Assembly (NCBI RefSeq): GCF_045679555.1
Contig: NC_092099.1
Span: 7,560,576-7,624,575 of the forward strand
Direction of reading: 5' to 3'
Source: Salvelinus alpinus
Taxonomy: Eukaryota > Chordata > Actinopteri > Salmoniformes > Salmonidae
DNA length: 64,000 nucleotides
In this document: positions 35,354-46,425 of the stretch, one piece after another
How the letters are laid out: each line of letters opens with the position of its first letter
How positions within the stretch are numbered: the stretch's first letter is position 1
Notes under the pieces: model-generated
The model's input: the letters and a program-made list of their open reading frames with translations, nothing else
What the model was told of the DNA's origin: nothing
The model's database searches: none
Made by a program: the position numbers and the translations under genes

Positions 35354-35795
35354 GTTGCTTGGAAATATCCTGAATCATGATTTTAAGTCATGGTCATGGA
35401 AAACGGATTAAAAAGTTATTTATGCGTGATGTAGTAGTTTTTGCTTTGCAATTACCTAAAACATGATTTTTCAAACATGTCCATGAAAAACTGTTTAAAG
35501 AGATATTTTACAGTTGTAACACAAATAGTGTCCCTGAGCATCTGCTGTACTATTTGCATTGAGGAAATTGCCTAAAACATGATATTAGCTCAAGGTCATG
35601 AAAAATGGATAAAAAATATATTTCACCACACGGTACTAGTTGTTGCTTGGAAATTGCATAAAACATGATTTTAGCTCATGGTGATGGAAAACTGTTAAAT
35701 ATATTTCACCGTGCTGTTTAAGTTTTTGCTTTGAATTGACCTAATAGATGATTTTTCAACCATGTTCATGGAAAACTGCCTAAAAATACACTGAA
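35354..35795. repeat. Degenerate tandem repeat, about 5 copies of 85-110 bp
   Basis: Units start near 35354, 35440, 35550, 35643 and 35728. They share 'tgctt(g)gaaattgcctaaa', 'acatgattttagctcatggt' and 'catggaaaactg..'. Copies differ by many substitutions, so the array is old. Confidence 0.8.
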
Positions 35796-35799
35796 CATA

Positions 35800-37285
35800 G
35801 ATTGTTTCCTGTTTTTCCAGAATTGTAACTTTAGACTATGGTCTGATAAGGGTGTCACTCTTCTGGAACATTGTCAGGAGGAGGGAGTTCTTATGTCTTT
35901 TGAACAGCTGAAACAGAAATACCACTTGTCTAACAGGGACTTCGTTAGTTACCTACAACTACGAAATTGTATTAGGGTGACTCTCAATGGACAATGGAAC
36001 CTAAGATGTCACCTATTGAACAACTCTGCCACGCAGACCAACCACTGTTTAAGACCATTTCCCGTGTTTACAATGCTCTTATGTCAGGACAAACACTGCC
36101 TGAGCTAGACAAACCCCGACTTAGATGGGAAAAAGATCTGAGTATTAATCTTGATGAGGGATTATGGAGTGACCTATTGTCACGACTTCCGCCAAATTCG
36201 GTCCCTCTCCTTGTTCGGGCGGCGTTCGGCGGTCAACTTCACCGGCTCTCTAGCCACCGTTGATCCACTCTTCATTTTCCATTTGTTCTGTCTTTGGCTT
36301 CACTCACCAATACCTTGTTTATTATTTAACCCTCTGTTCCCCATGTTGTATTTGTGAGTGATTGTTATTTTGTTTCGTGGATTATTGTCAGGCGTTGCAC
36401 TTTTGTTTTAGACCGTGTTTTGGCACTTGTATGTGTTATGTGCTGTCATTTAGTAACTGGTATTAAAGTGCGCCTGTTTATATTACTCCGCTCTCCTGCA
36501 CTTGACTTCGCCTCCCATATACACGCATTACACCTATGCAGGGTTGGTGTTACTTCCACATTGAACTCCAGATACAAATCAGCTCTATATCACCCCATCT
36601 AGACTACACAAGTTCAACCCTGATATTTCCTCCCTATTTTTTAGATGAAGATGAAGGAACATTCCTCCATTCCACTTGGCAGTGTTCAAAACTACACAGT
36701 TCCTGGCTGGGGGTATGTGATACCATTCCCTTTAGACCCGGAGGTCTGTCTACTGGGTAACTTTACTATTTCCAATCTTAGGCAAAGCCATACTATAAAG
36801 CTAACAGAAATATTGCTCGCGGTTGCCAAGAAATGTATTGCCTTGAAATGGAAATCGGATTCCCCACTGCCAGTTGCAATGTGGCTATCAAAAGTTAATA
36901 GTTGTATACCACTGGAGAAAATCACTTACTGCTTAAGGAATAAGTTAGACATTTACAGAATTTGGCAACCTTTTATTGATTATATGGAGAATCTCCCCTC
37001 CCCTCATATTGATAGAATCTCTATGTAATGTTTCACACTTGATGTATTATATGTAGCCTACGGCAGGTGACCATATGATCCAATGTCTCATGTTTTTATT
37101 ACAACGTTTACTTATTGTATTTTTGTATATATAAATATATTTTTAATTTATTTATTGCATTTTACACTCATCTGTTGTCTTGTAAGGTTATTGTCACTCT
37201 GTTACATTGCTGTCTAATATCTTTTCATTTTTGTTTTGAATGTTCTTAATTGGAAAATGCAAAAATAAAATATTTAAAAATAAAT
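35800..37285 (+). pseudogene. L1-type LINE ORF2 C-terminus with A-rich tail, split by a solo LTR
   Basis: Before the LTR: MSFEQLKQKYHLSNRDFVSY (35893 on), then a frame change to MSPIEQLCHADQPLFK. After it (36533 on): VCLLGNFTISNLRQSHTIKL, LAVAKKCIALKWKSD and MWLSKVNSCIPLEKITYCLR, ending near 37026. An A/T-rich 3' end with aaaaataaaata follows. It belongs to the C-terminal region of fish L1/Tx1 ORF2 proteins, beyond the reverse transcriptase. Frameshifts and stops are present. Confidence 0.75.
36178..36532 (+). mobile_element. Solo LTR (355 bp) with 5-bp duplication CCTAT
   Basis: Starts TGTCACGACTTCCGCC, ends TACACGCATTACA. CCTAT lies at 36173-36177 and 36533-36537. 'tattaaagtgcgcc' serves as poly(A)-like signal. 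Interrupts the L1-type ORF2. A truncated relative is at 48914-49100. Confidence 0.92.
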
Positions 37286-37291
37286 AAATAA

Positions 37292-37886
37292 ATACACTGA
37301 GCTGAAATAAAAGATCCCAGATCCTCCATATGCACAAAAATATTATTTACCTCAAATTTTGTGCACAAATGTGTTCACATCCCTGTTGGTTAGCATTTCA
37401 CCTTTGACAATGTTACGGCTCTCGTTGGTGGTATGAAGAGTGGACCAAGGCACAGCGTGGTAAGTGTTCATGATTCTTTTATTTCAAAAACACTCAATCA
37501 AAATAACAAACGTGAAAACGAAAGCGCACAGTTCTGTCAGGCAGAAACACTCAACAGAAAACAAGATCCCACAACCTAATGGTGGGAAAAAGGGCTGCCT
37601 AAGTATGATCCCCAATCAGAGACAACGATAGCCTCTGATTGGGAACCACACTCGGCCAAAAACAAAGAAACAGAAAACATAGAATGCCCACCCAAATCAC
37701 ACCCTGACCTAACCAAATAGACAAATAAAAAGGCTCTCTAAGGTCAGAGCGTGACAGACAAGATTATCCATCCAGCTGATAGGTGTGGCATATCAGGAAG
37801 CTGATTTAACAACGTGATCATTACACGGTGCTGTGGACAGTAAAGGCCACTCTAAAATGTGCAGTTTTGTCACACAATTATAAGGC
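37292..37886 (+). mobile_element. Tc1-like end fragment split by a solo LTR
   Basis: 'cactgagctgaaataaaaga'..'gttagcatttcacctttgacaa' before the LTR and 'gacaagattatccatccagc'..'gtgcagttttgtcacacaat' after it are consecutive parts of a Tc1 family related to 25410-26496. Confidence 0.7.
37411..37756 (-). mobile_element. Solo LTR (346 bp) with 5-bp duplication GACAA
   Basis: Starts TGTTACGGCTCTCGTTGG, ends TCAGAGCGTGACA. GACAA lies at 37406-37410 and 37757-37761. Close relative of 19851-20183 and 61599-61940 (shared 'ccccaatcagagacaacgat'). Confidence 0.92.
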
Positions 37887-38142
37887 CACAAGGTGAGACC
37901 CAGATGCAGACACGGGAGGCAGATGGTTTGAGTCTTGATATTTATTAAACAATCCAAAAAGGGGTAGGCCAGAGAATGGTCGTGGACAGGCATTAGGTCA
38001 AAAACCAGTTCAGAGTTCAGGTGGTTAGGGTCAAAAACCGGGAGGACTAGCAAAAGAGTATAGAAGCAGGAGTATGGGAAAAACGCTAGTTCACTTGAAA
38101 AACATACAAGACGAACTGGCACAGAGAGACAGGAAACACAGT
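37887..38142 (-). mobile_element. Truncated LTR-like element
   Basis: 'caaggtgagacccagatgca' to 'agagacaggaaacaca' matches 29503-29840 with internal gaps. The far end is missing. Confidence 0.65.
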
Positions 38143-38149
38143 GATATAT

Positions 38150-38622
38150 ATACACAGTTGAAATCGGAAGTTTACATACATCTTAGCCAAATACATTTAA
38201 ACTCAGCTTTTCACAATTCCTGACATTTAATCCTAGTAAAAATTCCCTGTCTTAGGTCAGTTAGGATCACCACTTTATTTTAAGAATGGGAAATGTCAGA
38301 ATAATAGGAGAGAGAATTATTTATTTCAGCTTTTATTTCTTTCATCACATTCCCAGTGGGTCAGAAGTTTACATACACTCAATTACTATTTGGTAGCACT
38401 GCCTTTAAATTGTTTAACTTGGGTCAAACATTCCAGGTAGCCTTCCACAAGCTTCGCACAATAAGTTGGGTGAATTTTGGCCCATTCCTCCTGACAGAGC
38501 TGGTGTAATTGAGTTAGGTTTGTAGGCCTCCTTGCTCGCACATGCTTTTTCAGTTCTGCCCACAAATTTTCTATGGGATTGAGGTCAGGGCTTTGTGATG
38601 GCCACTCCAATACCTTGACCAA
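38150..38622 (-). mobile_element. Sleeping Beauty-type Tc1 element, C-terminal transposase part
   Basis: One terminal repeat only: cagttgaaatcggaagttta at 38154, with an internal direct repeat (gtcagaagtttacatacact). The minus-strand frame 38622-38386 encodes the transposase C-terminus, with [20 protein letters not shown] holding the final acidic catalytic residue of the DDE triad. The element is cut at about 38622. Confidence 0.9.
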
Positions 38623-38850
38623 ATGCCAGTGTCTTCATGTGAGGCTGAGATGAGATTCAGTGCACTCCACAGGTTGAAGACTTGGCTACGGGCTAGCATG
38701 GGCCAAGAGAGACTGAACGGCATAGTTGTCTGTAATGTACATAAAGACAGGCTGTACAGTCTCAAGAGGGAAAATATCTGCCAGCAATTTGTTGGATCCA
38801 TTGAAACCTGCAAACATATGTTCGGTTCTTTTGTTCATTAGTTCAGTAGT
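38623..38850. other. Short stretch of unknown origin
   Basis: Open on both strands for 70-80 codons but without family signal. Confidence 0.3.
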
Positions 38851-38858
38851 GTGTATAG

Positions 38859-39084
38859 CTGTGATTCTCAACCTTTTTGGGTACTGGAACCCCTGCATAT
38901 TTTGAGGCAAGGCAGGCAATGTTTTGAGTGGTCCTCAGGGACCCCCACCCCCTCTATATTATATGTAAAGTTACTGGAAACCTTGTGGTACTGAATACGT
39001 TCATTACACTTTTTATTTCACAGACCCCTTGCAATTACACCAGGGACCCCTAGGGGTCCATGGACCCTTGTTTGAGAACCCCTG
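38859..39084. mobile_element. hAT-like MITE (226 bp) with 8-bp duplication GTGTATAG
   Basis: GTGTATAG at 38851-38858 and 39085-39092 flanks an element whose ends are ctgtgattctcaacc and ..tttgagaacccctg. These are imperfect inverted repeats (CAGGGGTTCTCAA type). An 8-bp duplication and such ends are typical of hAT elements. Confidence 0.88.
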
Positions 39085-39092
39085 GTGTATAG

Positions 39093-39740
39093 TATGATAT
39101 GTTATTTTGTTGAGTAGTTTTCAGTTTTTAGTACATGACAGTACACAAATTATTTATTTTGTTGTCCCCCTCGGGAATTGCTCTTGAGAAAATGTAATGT
39201 AATTTCCCCTCTTCCTTAACCACACCTTTTATTGTGGCCCTAACCTTAACTTTCCTCTGGGAATGTTTTATCACCTCATGACCACTTTTATAAAGATGTA
39301 TCCCTAGGAGCAATAGAATTAGAGAGCATGTGTATTGCTTGTCCTCTTTGAGGTACATTGTCCTCTAACATAACCCTAACCAATTATGTACTTATTTATT
39401 TATTTAATTGATCCAGTTTGCATGTTTTATGATTTTATGATATAACATTTATTTTAAAAGTTAAACCTTTTTACCCTCAGCACTTTATCAATTATTGTCT
39501 TCCTCCTGTTGTTGAACTGTTATGGGTGACCCCTCGAAGCTCTCTGACTTTCATGTTCTCCCACCCTCTCCAGACCGGTCAGATGTACAATATAGAAACA
39601 GGGCAGAACGTTTCTATAGGCCCGTGCAACCCAAGGTTTGATACTAGCATAAACAGAAACCCTGTTAAAGCTAACCACAACCCCCACCCCTATCCTAACC
39701 CTAACCTCAAACCAAACACTAACCCTTCACCTTAAATTCA
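39093..39740. other. No gene recognised
   Basis: Includes a short run of 'cctaaccctaacc' words near 39690-39720. No exon or element border identified. Confidence 0.4.
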
Positions 39741-40745
39741 AATAAAATGTATTTAAATAGCCCTTCGTACATCAGCTGATATATCAAAGTGCTGTACAGA
39801 AACCCAGCCTAAAACCCCAAACAGTAAGCAATGCAGGTGTAGAAGCACGGTGGCTAGGAAAAACTCCCTAGAAAGGCCAAAACCTAGGAAGAAACCTAGA
39901 GAGGAACCAGGCTATGAGGGGTGGCCAGTCCTCTTCTGGCTGTGCCGGGTGGAGATTATAACAGAACATGGCCAAGATGTTCAAATGTTCATAAATGACC
40001 AGCATGGTCAAATAATAATAATCACAGTAGTTGTCGAGGGTGCAACAAGTCATCACCTCAGGAGTAAATGTCAGTTGGCTCTTCATAGCCGATCATTGAG
40101 AGTATCTCTACCGCTCCTGCTTTCTCTAGAGAGTTGAAAACAGCAGGTCTGGGACAGGTAGCACGTCCGGTGAACAGGTCAGGGTTCCATAGCCGCAGGC
40201 AGAACAGTTGAAACTGGAGCAGCAGCTCGGCCAGGTGGACTGGGGACAAAAAGGAGTCATCATGCCAAGTAGTCCCGAGGCATGGTCCTAGGGCTCAGGT
40301 CCTCCGAGAGATAGAATTAGAGAGAGCATACTTAAATTCACACAGGACACCGGATAAGACAGGAGAAGTACTCCAGATATAACAGACTGACCCTAGCCTC
40401 CCGACACAAACTACTGCAGCATAAATACTGGAGGCTGAGACAGGAGGGGTCAGGAGACACTGTGGCATCATCCAATGAGACCCCCGGACAGGGCCAAACA
40501 GGGAGGATATAACCCCACCCACTTTGCCAAAGCACAGCCCCCACACCACTAGAGGGATATCTTCAACCACCAACTTACCATCCTGAGACAAGGCCGAGTA
40601 TAGCCCACAAAGATTTCCGCCATGGCACAACCCAAGGGGGGCGCCAACCCAGACAGGAAGATCACGTCAGTGACTCAACCCACTCAAGTGACGCACCCCT
40701 CCTAGGGACGGCATGGAAGAGCACCAGTAAGCCAGTGACTCAGCC
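39741..40745. mobile_element. Salmonid dispersed repeat, about 1 kb
   Basis: 'tgtatttaaatagcccttcg', 'ggaagaaacctagagaggaa', 'acaggtagcacgtccggtga' and 'accactagagggatatcttc' are words I recognise as one frequent salmonid repeat, probably the 3' region of a LINE. No coding frame. Confidence 0.6.
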
Positions 40746-40945
40746 CCTGTAATAGGGTGGTGCTGGTGTCTACGTGAACCTCTGTTTTCTCCAGGACCTT
40801 TGTAAAATGGTAAAAAGTTGCTCCGGGGTAACTGTCAACTTGTATGTTTGGGTTGTGAAATGGAGAGATTCTGTTAACATTGGAGTCTCTCAACACCAGT
40901 ATTGGTTTATTTCCCTGGAAATTCCAATCCACCTTCACTATCCCT
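40746..40945 (-). pseudogene. LINE ORF1 fragment with esterase-like motif
   Basis: The minus-strand frame reads NKPILVLRDSNVNRISPFHN, then PNIQVDSYPGATFYHF. The V-L-x-D-S-N block resembles the GDSN motif of SGNH-type esterase ORF1 proteins of CR1/L2-like LINEs, with G replaced by R. Short and isolated. Confidence 0.45.
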
Positions 40946-41170
40946 AAACGCTGCCCTGATTCCGATCAGGAGATTCCCAGATCCTCACGTTCAAACGTTG
41001 CCCTGGCTTTGGCTAGGAGATCCAGTGGGCCATTGGTCTATGGAGCATCATGACGGTTGAAGTACTTCCGTAGCTTGCTGGAGAGGTGGCAGCAATGTCG
41101 AGTCATGGTGTATTGAACGAACCCCTAACTTCGGTTGGGAGAAAAGGGCCAAGAAAGGGGCTAGGTTGGC

Positions 41171-41198
41171 TTATATAATATATATATATATATATATC
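41171..41198. repeat. (TA)n microsatellite
   Basis: TA dinucleotides with one offset. Confidence 0.93.
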
Positions 41199-41990
41199 CA
41201 AGGGGGGCTCCATTAGGGGTTCCCCCTAAAACACTTGAGGGCGTAAGGAAGGTGTCAAGATGGTTGGAAGGGAGTACATCCCTAGCTTGGCTAGGATCGA
41301 TAGCCTCTGGCTCGTTAAGGTAGGGATGTAAGGGCTAGTCCAACCCCACTCTGCATGACACCAATTAGGGGAATGTCGGATAATCTCTGACAGGAGGGTA
41401 TGGGGAGGTAAGGGGGGGATAGACTTTAACGATACAGCTGGGCGTGACTCGACTGGGTTTCCATTTGAGGATATCCGACCGTAGCATGCACACACCTTCG
41501 CCATCGCACTCAAACCATATCCGGGGCCTTGCTACCGGAATTGGCTGTGATTCCTCATGTCAAAGTGAGGAAAATCGATGAAGTGGGGGTGTTAACGGCG
41601 GGACGTATTTATACGTCTCTTAGTGGATCTAGATGGAAATGCGTCATTACCAGAATCAAAGGAGTTTGCTGACCAAAATCCACTTGAACTGTTCCTCTGC
41701 CCCCAATCTCGCATACGGGACCCTCCAAAACTGCCTTTGTGGGTCAGTAGGTAATCATCTGCCAAAACAGCAGCTTCAGATGCAGTCCGTACTTTATGTT
41801 AATTTATATAGGTAGCAAGAAATCAGGGACAGATTCTTTAAATTGTTCGAGAACAATCAGGTTGCACAAATATTCAACACTAGTGACTGCTGACGCATTA
41901 CACCAACAATTGAATTGAGTTAACAAATCCCGTGAAAACTCAACATGGGACTGTTTTTCAACTTTCTTCAAAGTTCTGAAACGGTGTCAA
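41199..41990. other. No clear feature; possibly further gypsy remains
   Basis: Moderately GC-rich. The minus-strand ORF 41513-41226 shows no domain I recognise. Adjacent to the gag-like region, so it may be the downstream part of the same element. Confidence 0.35.
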
Positions 41991-41996
41991 TACGCT

Positions 41997-42713
41997 TCAG
42001 GGACCAACTCGTAGGACAGCAGTTTTAACCATTGCGTAATCGTCACTATCTGTAGGGCTAATAGATGAGTAAGCCTCCTGAGTCCTACCGGTCAAAACAC
42101 ATAGTAGCATCAAAGTACAGTCTGCATCAGGCCAAGCGTCTGCTACACGTTCAAATAACGTAAAAAATGTATCAGGATCCTTTTCAGTAAATTTAGGCAA
42201 CAACCGGAGATTACCAGCAACATCAAAAGGCGGAGAACGATCAAGGGAAGAGCGTCCCATTGAGTTACTTGAGTAGACATTCTCAAAAGAAAATTCACCT
42301 GAAAGCTTGCCTTCTGACAAGTTCTAACCGCTGATGTTGCAACCGCAGATCTGCTTGTTTCCGTATCTTGCTACAACCTTTCCAAATCAAGTTATTTATG
42401 CTGTATCAACCTTTCCAGATCTTTGTCATGATTTAGCTGTAATAAAAGTAACTCCTTTTTCCTGCTCAAATGTCAAACCAGCACTAGACAACATTGGCAC
42501 ATCCAACACAGCTGGACTAGGTTCACTCAATTCTACCTTCAAAATACCAGCTGAAAGCAAATTAGCTGACTGAATAGACCTCACTGTAGCTTTGAGACGT
42601 GTGTCACTAATCCCAACATGATAATACTCACTCAACTTCAAAAGCTGTTCCTTCGTAAACTGCATAAGCAACACTTCAGAAGGAGCACAGACAAAATCCT
42701 CAATAGACAACAT
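41997..42713 (-). pseudogene. Ty3/gypsy-like gag remains
   Basis: The N-terminal frame 42713-42426 reads MLSIEDFVCAPSEVLLMQFT.. and ..LKLSEYYHVGISD, a start often seen in fish gypsy Gag proteins. Frame breaks follow at about 42300-42420. The second frame 42320-41997 reads LRLLPKFTEKDPDTFFTLFE and LLCVLTGRTQEAYSSI, the capsid-like segment (SCAN-related). No protease or polymerase is attached. Structural protein of a retrotransposon, decayed. Confidence 0.7.
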
Positions 42714-43600
42714 AATGCCACAACCAACTGAACAGATTAGTAGCCCAAACTTTGAACTGCCCTAATGAGCACATCGACTGCAGAACAAGTAGTATATAGC
42801 TGACTTAACAGTGCAAAAACAGATGAGTGTATCACTTGAGTTTCCCCAAAACCTATTGTTAAACTTTATCCTAGTCTTCGGTGGCTTTGCGACAGGTAGT
42901 GATGCACTAGAGCCCGCTGGCACGAAGGAGGAACCAGCTTGCTGGTAACCAACCCCGAACCACGGATGTGCTCCCGAGACAACTGCTCTGACCGCTATCA
43001 CCACACAAAAGTCATAAATGACGCACAACGTGCTTCCAGCAGGAACACACTGCTATACCTAAGAGGGGAAAGACCATAGCTCTGGGCAATGAGTTATGTC
43101 TGCCTCAAAACTTCTCACTGTCATACATGGCAAAGACATCTCACCTTCATAATCCGATGACCCAACAGGGAACAGAACAAAGTGTCTCTAGACAGTACAG
43201 GAAAAGGAACTTCGTCATCATCTCTCCACTGATGCACCAAATCAAAACTTATAATAAATAAACAAGTCATCAAACCAATACCTTATTGGAAATGTATCTA
43301 AACCAATTGAAGTGTGATTTAACACAGCTACAAAAAAATTGAAAATAAACATGTAACTCCCAATATATAGTAGCGTATACAAATGGCCAAATAGCCATAC
43401 ATGCTTCTGGGACAATACCAGAACTAAGCAAACCACAAGACCCACCAAAGAGTCACGAATTAGCGCTAATCAATTACCATATACCATGTATACTAGGGAT
43501 AATGTCAAAACAGCCAAGGCAAGATCCCAGATGAGACCTCATTTGTCACAACCTGGCTCTTAGATGGTGACAAACAGGGGAGTCCACACATCAGCAGTTA
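42714..43600 (-). mobile_element. Probable LTR/5' region of the gypsy-like element
   Basis: Lies 5' of the gag on the minus strand. Contains 'cctcatttgtcacaacctgg', then ctcttagatggtgacaa near 43540, a palindrome-like edge, and tataata/ataaataaac signals at about 43250. Exact LTR borders not determined. Confidence 0.4.
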
Positions 43601-43689
43601 AGGAGTAACAATAATATTTATGAAATAACTAACAAAGTATAAAACTACAAAGGAAAACTAACCTGTGAAGTGTGAAAGTAGGCATGTGT

Positions 43690-44264
43690 GAGGATATGTG
43701 TTTTATGCACTATAGCCCGCCACCACATAATTTGTGATTGAATATTGTATGCTGTATCTGCTTTGTGCATGTGTGCCTGTGTGTGTGCTGGAAGTAACAT
43801 TTTGCCCCAGATAGTGTGCTGAGAAGCTGTGGTTAACCTTGAGCGAGAACAGTGTGCTTTCTATGCAGGTGCAAGTGGCTCAAACAATGTTACAGAGCTG
43901 TCTGACCTCAGTCTCCGGGGTGTGGGAGCGTAATCTACACAGCAACAGCGCCGGACACCAAGGAGCGCCAAGAGGCTGGGACCAGCCTGAGCGCCGGCGA
44001 TAGGCTGACCAAGTTTAAACCACGCTCAGCCTCTACTGTGATAGGCCAACAGACGGGTTGGAACTACGTCTATCACCGTATAAGAACAGCTGTTTACTTA
44101 CATCCTGCCAGTTCTCTGTTCTGCCCTGCGAGGTGATACAGAGAACCCGTATATACGAAAATTGCATTTACCAGTTATCGCTTGAGTTTAATAAAAATAC
44201 TTAAAGTATATTCGGTGACTCTGAATCACATTTTGTCCTGATACCAGATTTGAATTGACGCAAA
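43690..44264 (+). mobile_element. LTR-like sequence, copy A (faces copy B)
   Basis: Contains a promoter-like 'caccgtataagaacagctg', then 'gagaacccgtatatacgaaa', 'gagtttaataaaaatac' and the end 'gtgactctgaatcacatttt'. The last 260 bases match the reverse complement of 46009-46262. The left border is uncertain. Confidence 0.65.
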
Positions 44265-44359
44265 TCCCTTATATTTCTCAGAGTGAGTTGTGCGCAAAAG
44301 AGAAAGGCAGCCATTGTTACTCCCGGTCCTAGTGAAAAGCCAACTGTCCCGGTTGATAT

Positions 44360-44940
44360 ATTATCGAATAGATATTTGAAAAACACAACCGGACTCCGGT
44401 TCTAAACATGGATTATAAAAAACATTTGACATGTTTCTGTGGACATTATGGATATAATTTGGAATTTTTGTCTGCGTTGTCGTGACCGCTCTTTCCGGTG
44501 GATTCCTGGGCATAACGCACCAAACTAACGGAGGTATTTGGATATAAAAAACATCTTTATGGAACAAAAGGAACATTTGTTGTCTAACTGGGAGTCTCTT
44601 GAGTGAAAACATCCGAAGATCATCAAAGGTAAACAATTAATTTGATTGCTTTTCTGATTTTCGTGACCAAGTTACCTGATGCTAAGTGTACTTATTGTTT
44701 TGTCGAGCGATCGATAAACTTACACAAACGCTTGTATTGCTTTCGCTGTAAAGCATAATTTCAAAATCTGACAGGTGGATTAACAAAAGGCTAAGCTGTG
44801 TTTTGCAATATTACACTTGTGATTTCATGAATATGAATATTTTCTAGTAATATTATTTACCTGTGGCGCTATGCTACGCTATGCTATTCAACGTTGCTGA
44901 TGACAATTATCCCGGATCCGGGATGGGTGGTTCAGAAAGG
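44360..44940. mobile_element. Salmonid dispersed repeat
   Basis: 'gatatattatcgaatagata', 'ctaactgggagtctcttgag', 'aaacatccgaagatcatcaa' and an end 'cccggatccgggatgggtgg' form a repeat I recognise from salmonids. No coding capacity. Confidence 0.55.
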
Positions 44941-44959
44941 TTAAGTTGTGAGGTCTGAG

Positions 44960-45735
44960 GCTCCTCTAGTGTTTGGTGGGCGTGGCCCAGGTGGTGTGGG
45001 TTATTTTGATTGGTCCGTTCTGTTACTATGCCATGCGGCAGAAAACAGGTTTTGGGTTGAGGGGTTCAGATTGAAATAAGAATTTAAGTGGGATGCAATT
45101 AAAGTTGGTGTAGGGTTAGAGTTAAGGTCGGTGAAAATGGGTGTATATCTGTAGGTGTGGTGTTCTGTGTTTTGCCTACCTTTGTTGTAATCTTTGTTAA
45201 ATTTGTGGAGAGATGTGTTATCTGGTTGTCTCACTGTAAAATGATGAGAAGTGTGTGGGTATGCTGCTCCTCTAGTGTTTGGTGGGTGTGGCCAAGGTGG
45301 TGTGGGCCTTTTTGGTTGGTCCGTACTGTTGCTATGCCGTGTGGCAGAAAACAGGTTTTGGGTTGAGGGGTTCAGATTGAAATAAGAATTTAAGTGGGAT
45401 GCAATTAAAGTTGGTGTAGGGTTAGAGTTATTAAGGTCAGTGAAAATGTGTGTATATCTGTAGGTGTGGTGTTCTGTGTTTTGCCTACCTTTGTTGTAAT
45501 CTTTGTTAAATTTGTGGAGCGATGTGTTATCTGGTTGTCTCACTGTAAAATTATGAGAAGTGTGTGGGTATGCTGCTCCTCTAGTGTTTGGTGGGTGTGG
45601 CCAAGGTGGTGTGGGCCTTTTTGGTTGGTCCGTACTGTTGCTATGCCGTGTGGCAGAAAACAGGTTTTGGGGTAAAGGGTTCAGATTAAGGTGAGAATTT
45701 GAGTGGGATGCAGGTAAAGTTGTTGGGGGGTTAGA
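44960..45735. repeat. Tandem repeat, about 2.5 copies of 306/309 bp
   Basis: Unit starts 'gctcctctagtgtttggtgg' at 44960, 45266 and 45575 (spacings 306 and 309, both multiples of three). The last copy is partial and more divergent. The minus strand stays open over the array (45762-45001, 253 codons), giving two and a half copies of a peptide with DQPKRPTPPWPHPPNTRGA. Multiples of three plus absence of stops explain the ORF; no start context or domain supports a gene. Confidence 0.9.
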
Positions 45736-46008
45736 GATAAGGTCAGGCACACATGACAACAATATGACAAGGCTTGTTTTAAAACGTTATTCGGTATGGA
45801 TAAAACTATGGAGTGTGACAAAATGGGGATCACAATACATTATAAGGGGAAGACAAGGTTAACATGAGGTCAGGCACAGATACACACACGTATATACCCA
45901 ACTCCATACATTCACACATATATAAGGGTTAGGGTTGGGATGGGAGTTAGGATTAGGGTTGGGATGGGGTTTAGTGTTGGGGGTTAGTGTAAAAGGTTGT
46001 GTCAATCA
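45736..46008. repeat. TTAGGG-like degenerate tract
   Basis: At about 45925-45990, words such as gggttagggttgggatggga, then gttaggattagggtt recur. More such tracts are at 46573-46625 and 46835-46915. Confidence 0.6.
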
Positions 46009-46262
46009 AATCTGGTATCAGGATAAAATGTGATTCAGAGTCACTGAATATACTATAATTATATTTATTTAACACAAGTGATAAATGGTAAATTCAATTT
46101 TCGTATATACGGGTTCACTGTATCACCACGCAGGGTAAAGCAGAGAACTGACTGAAATAGTACAGACATCTTCTTTTATACTGTGACAGAGGTAGTTCCA
46201 ACTTTAGAGTTGGCCTGTCACAGTAGAGGCTTAGCGTGATTTAAACTTGCTAGCCTATCGGT
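46009..46262 (-). mobile_element. LTR-like sequence, copy B (inverted relative to copy A)
   Basis: 'aatctggtatcaggataaaa', 'gattcagagtcactgaatat', 'cgtatatacgggttcactgt' and 'ttttatactgtgacag' are the reverse complement of the corresponding blocks at 43998-44264. Both copies extend about 25 bases past the apparent LTR end into the same internal sequence. Confidence 0.75.
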
Positions 46263-46336
46263 GGTGCCCAGACACAGCACTCAGGATTCAAATGTCCGGA
46301 ATGGTGTTTGTGAAGATTGAGCTGATTTGTTGGTTT

Positions 46337-46425
46337 CTACACATTCCTCAGTTCCTGTTCTCTTGTTATTCAGCATTTTCCCTACACATTCCTCAGTTCC
46401 TGTTTTCTTGTTATTCAGTATTTTT
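46337..46425. repeat. Two direct copies of about 45 bp
   Basis: 'ctacacattcctcagttcct', then gtt(c/t)tcttgttattcag, twice in succession. Confidence 0.88.

Noticed and set aside
45157-45675. Plus-strand ORFs of 69 and 75 codons in the 306/309-bp repeat
   Set aside because: Same peptide twice because of the tandem repeat; no start context or domain.
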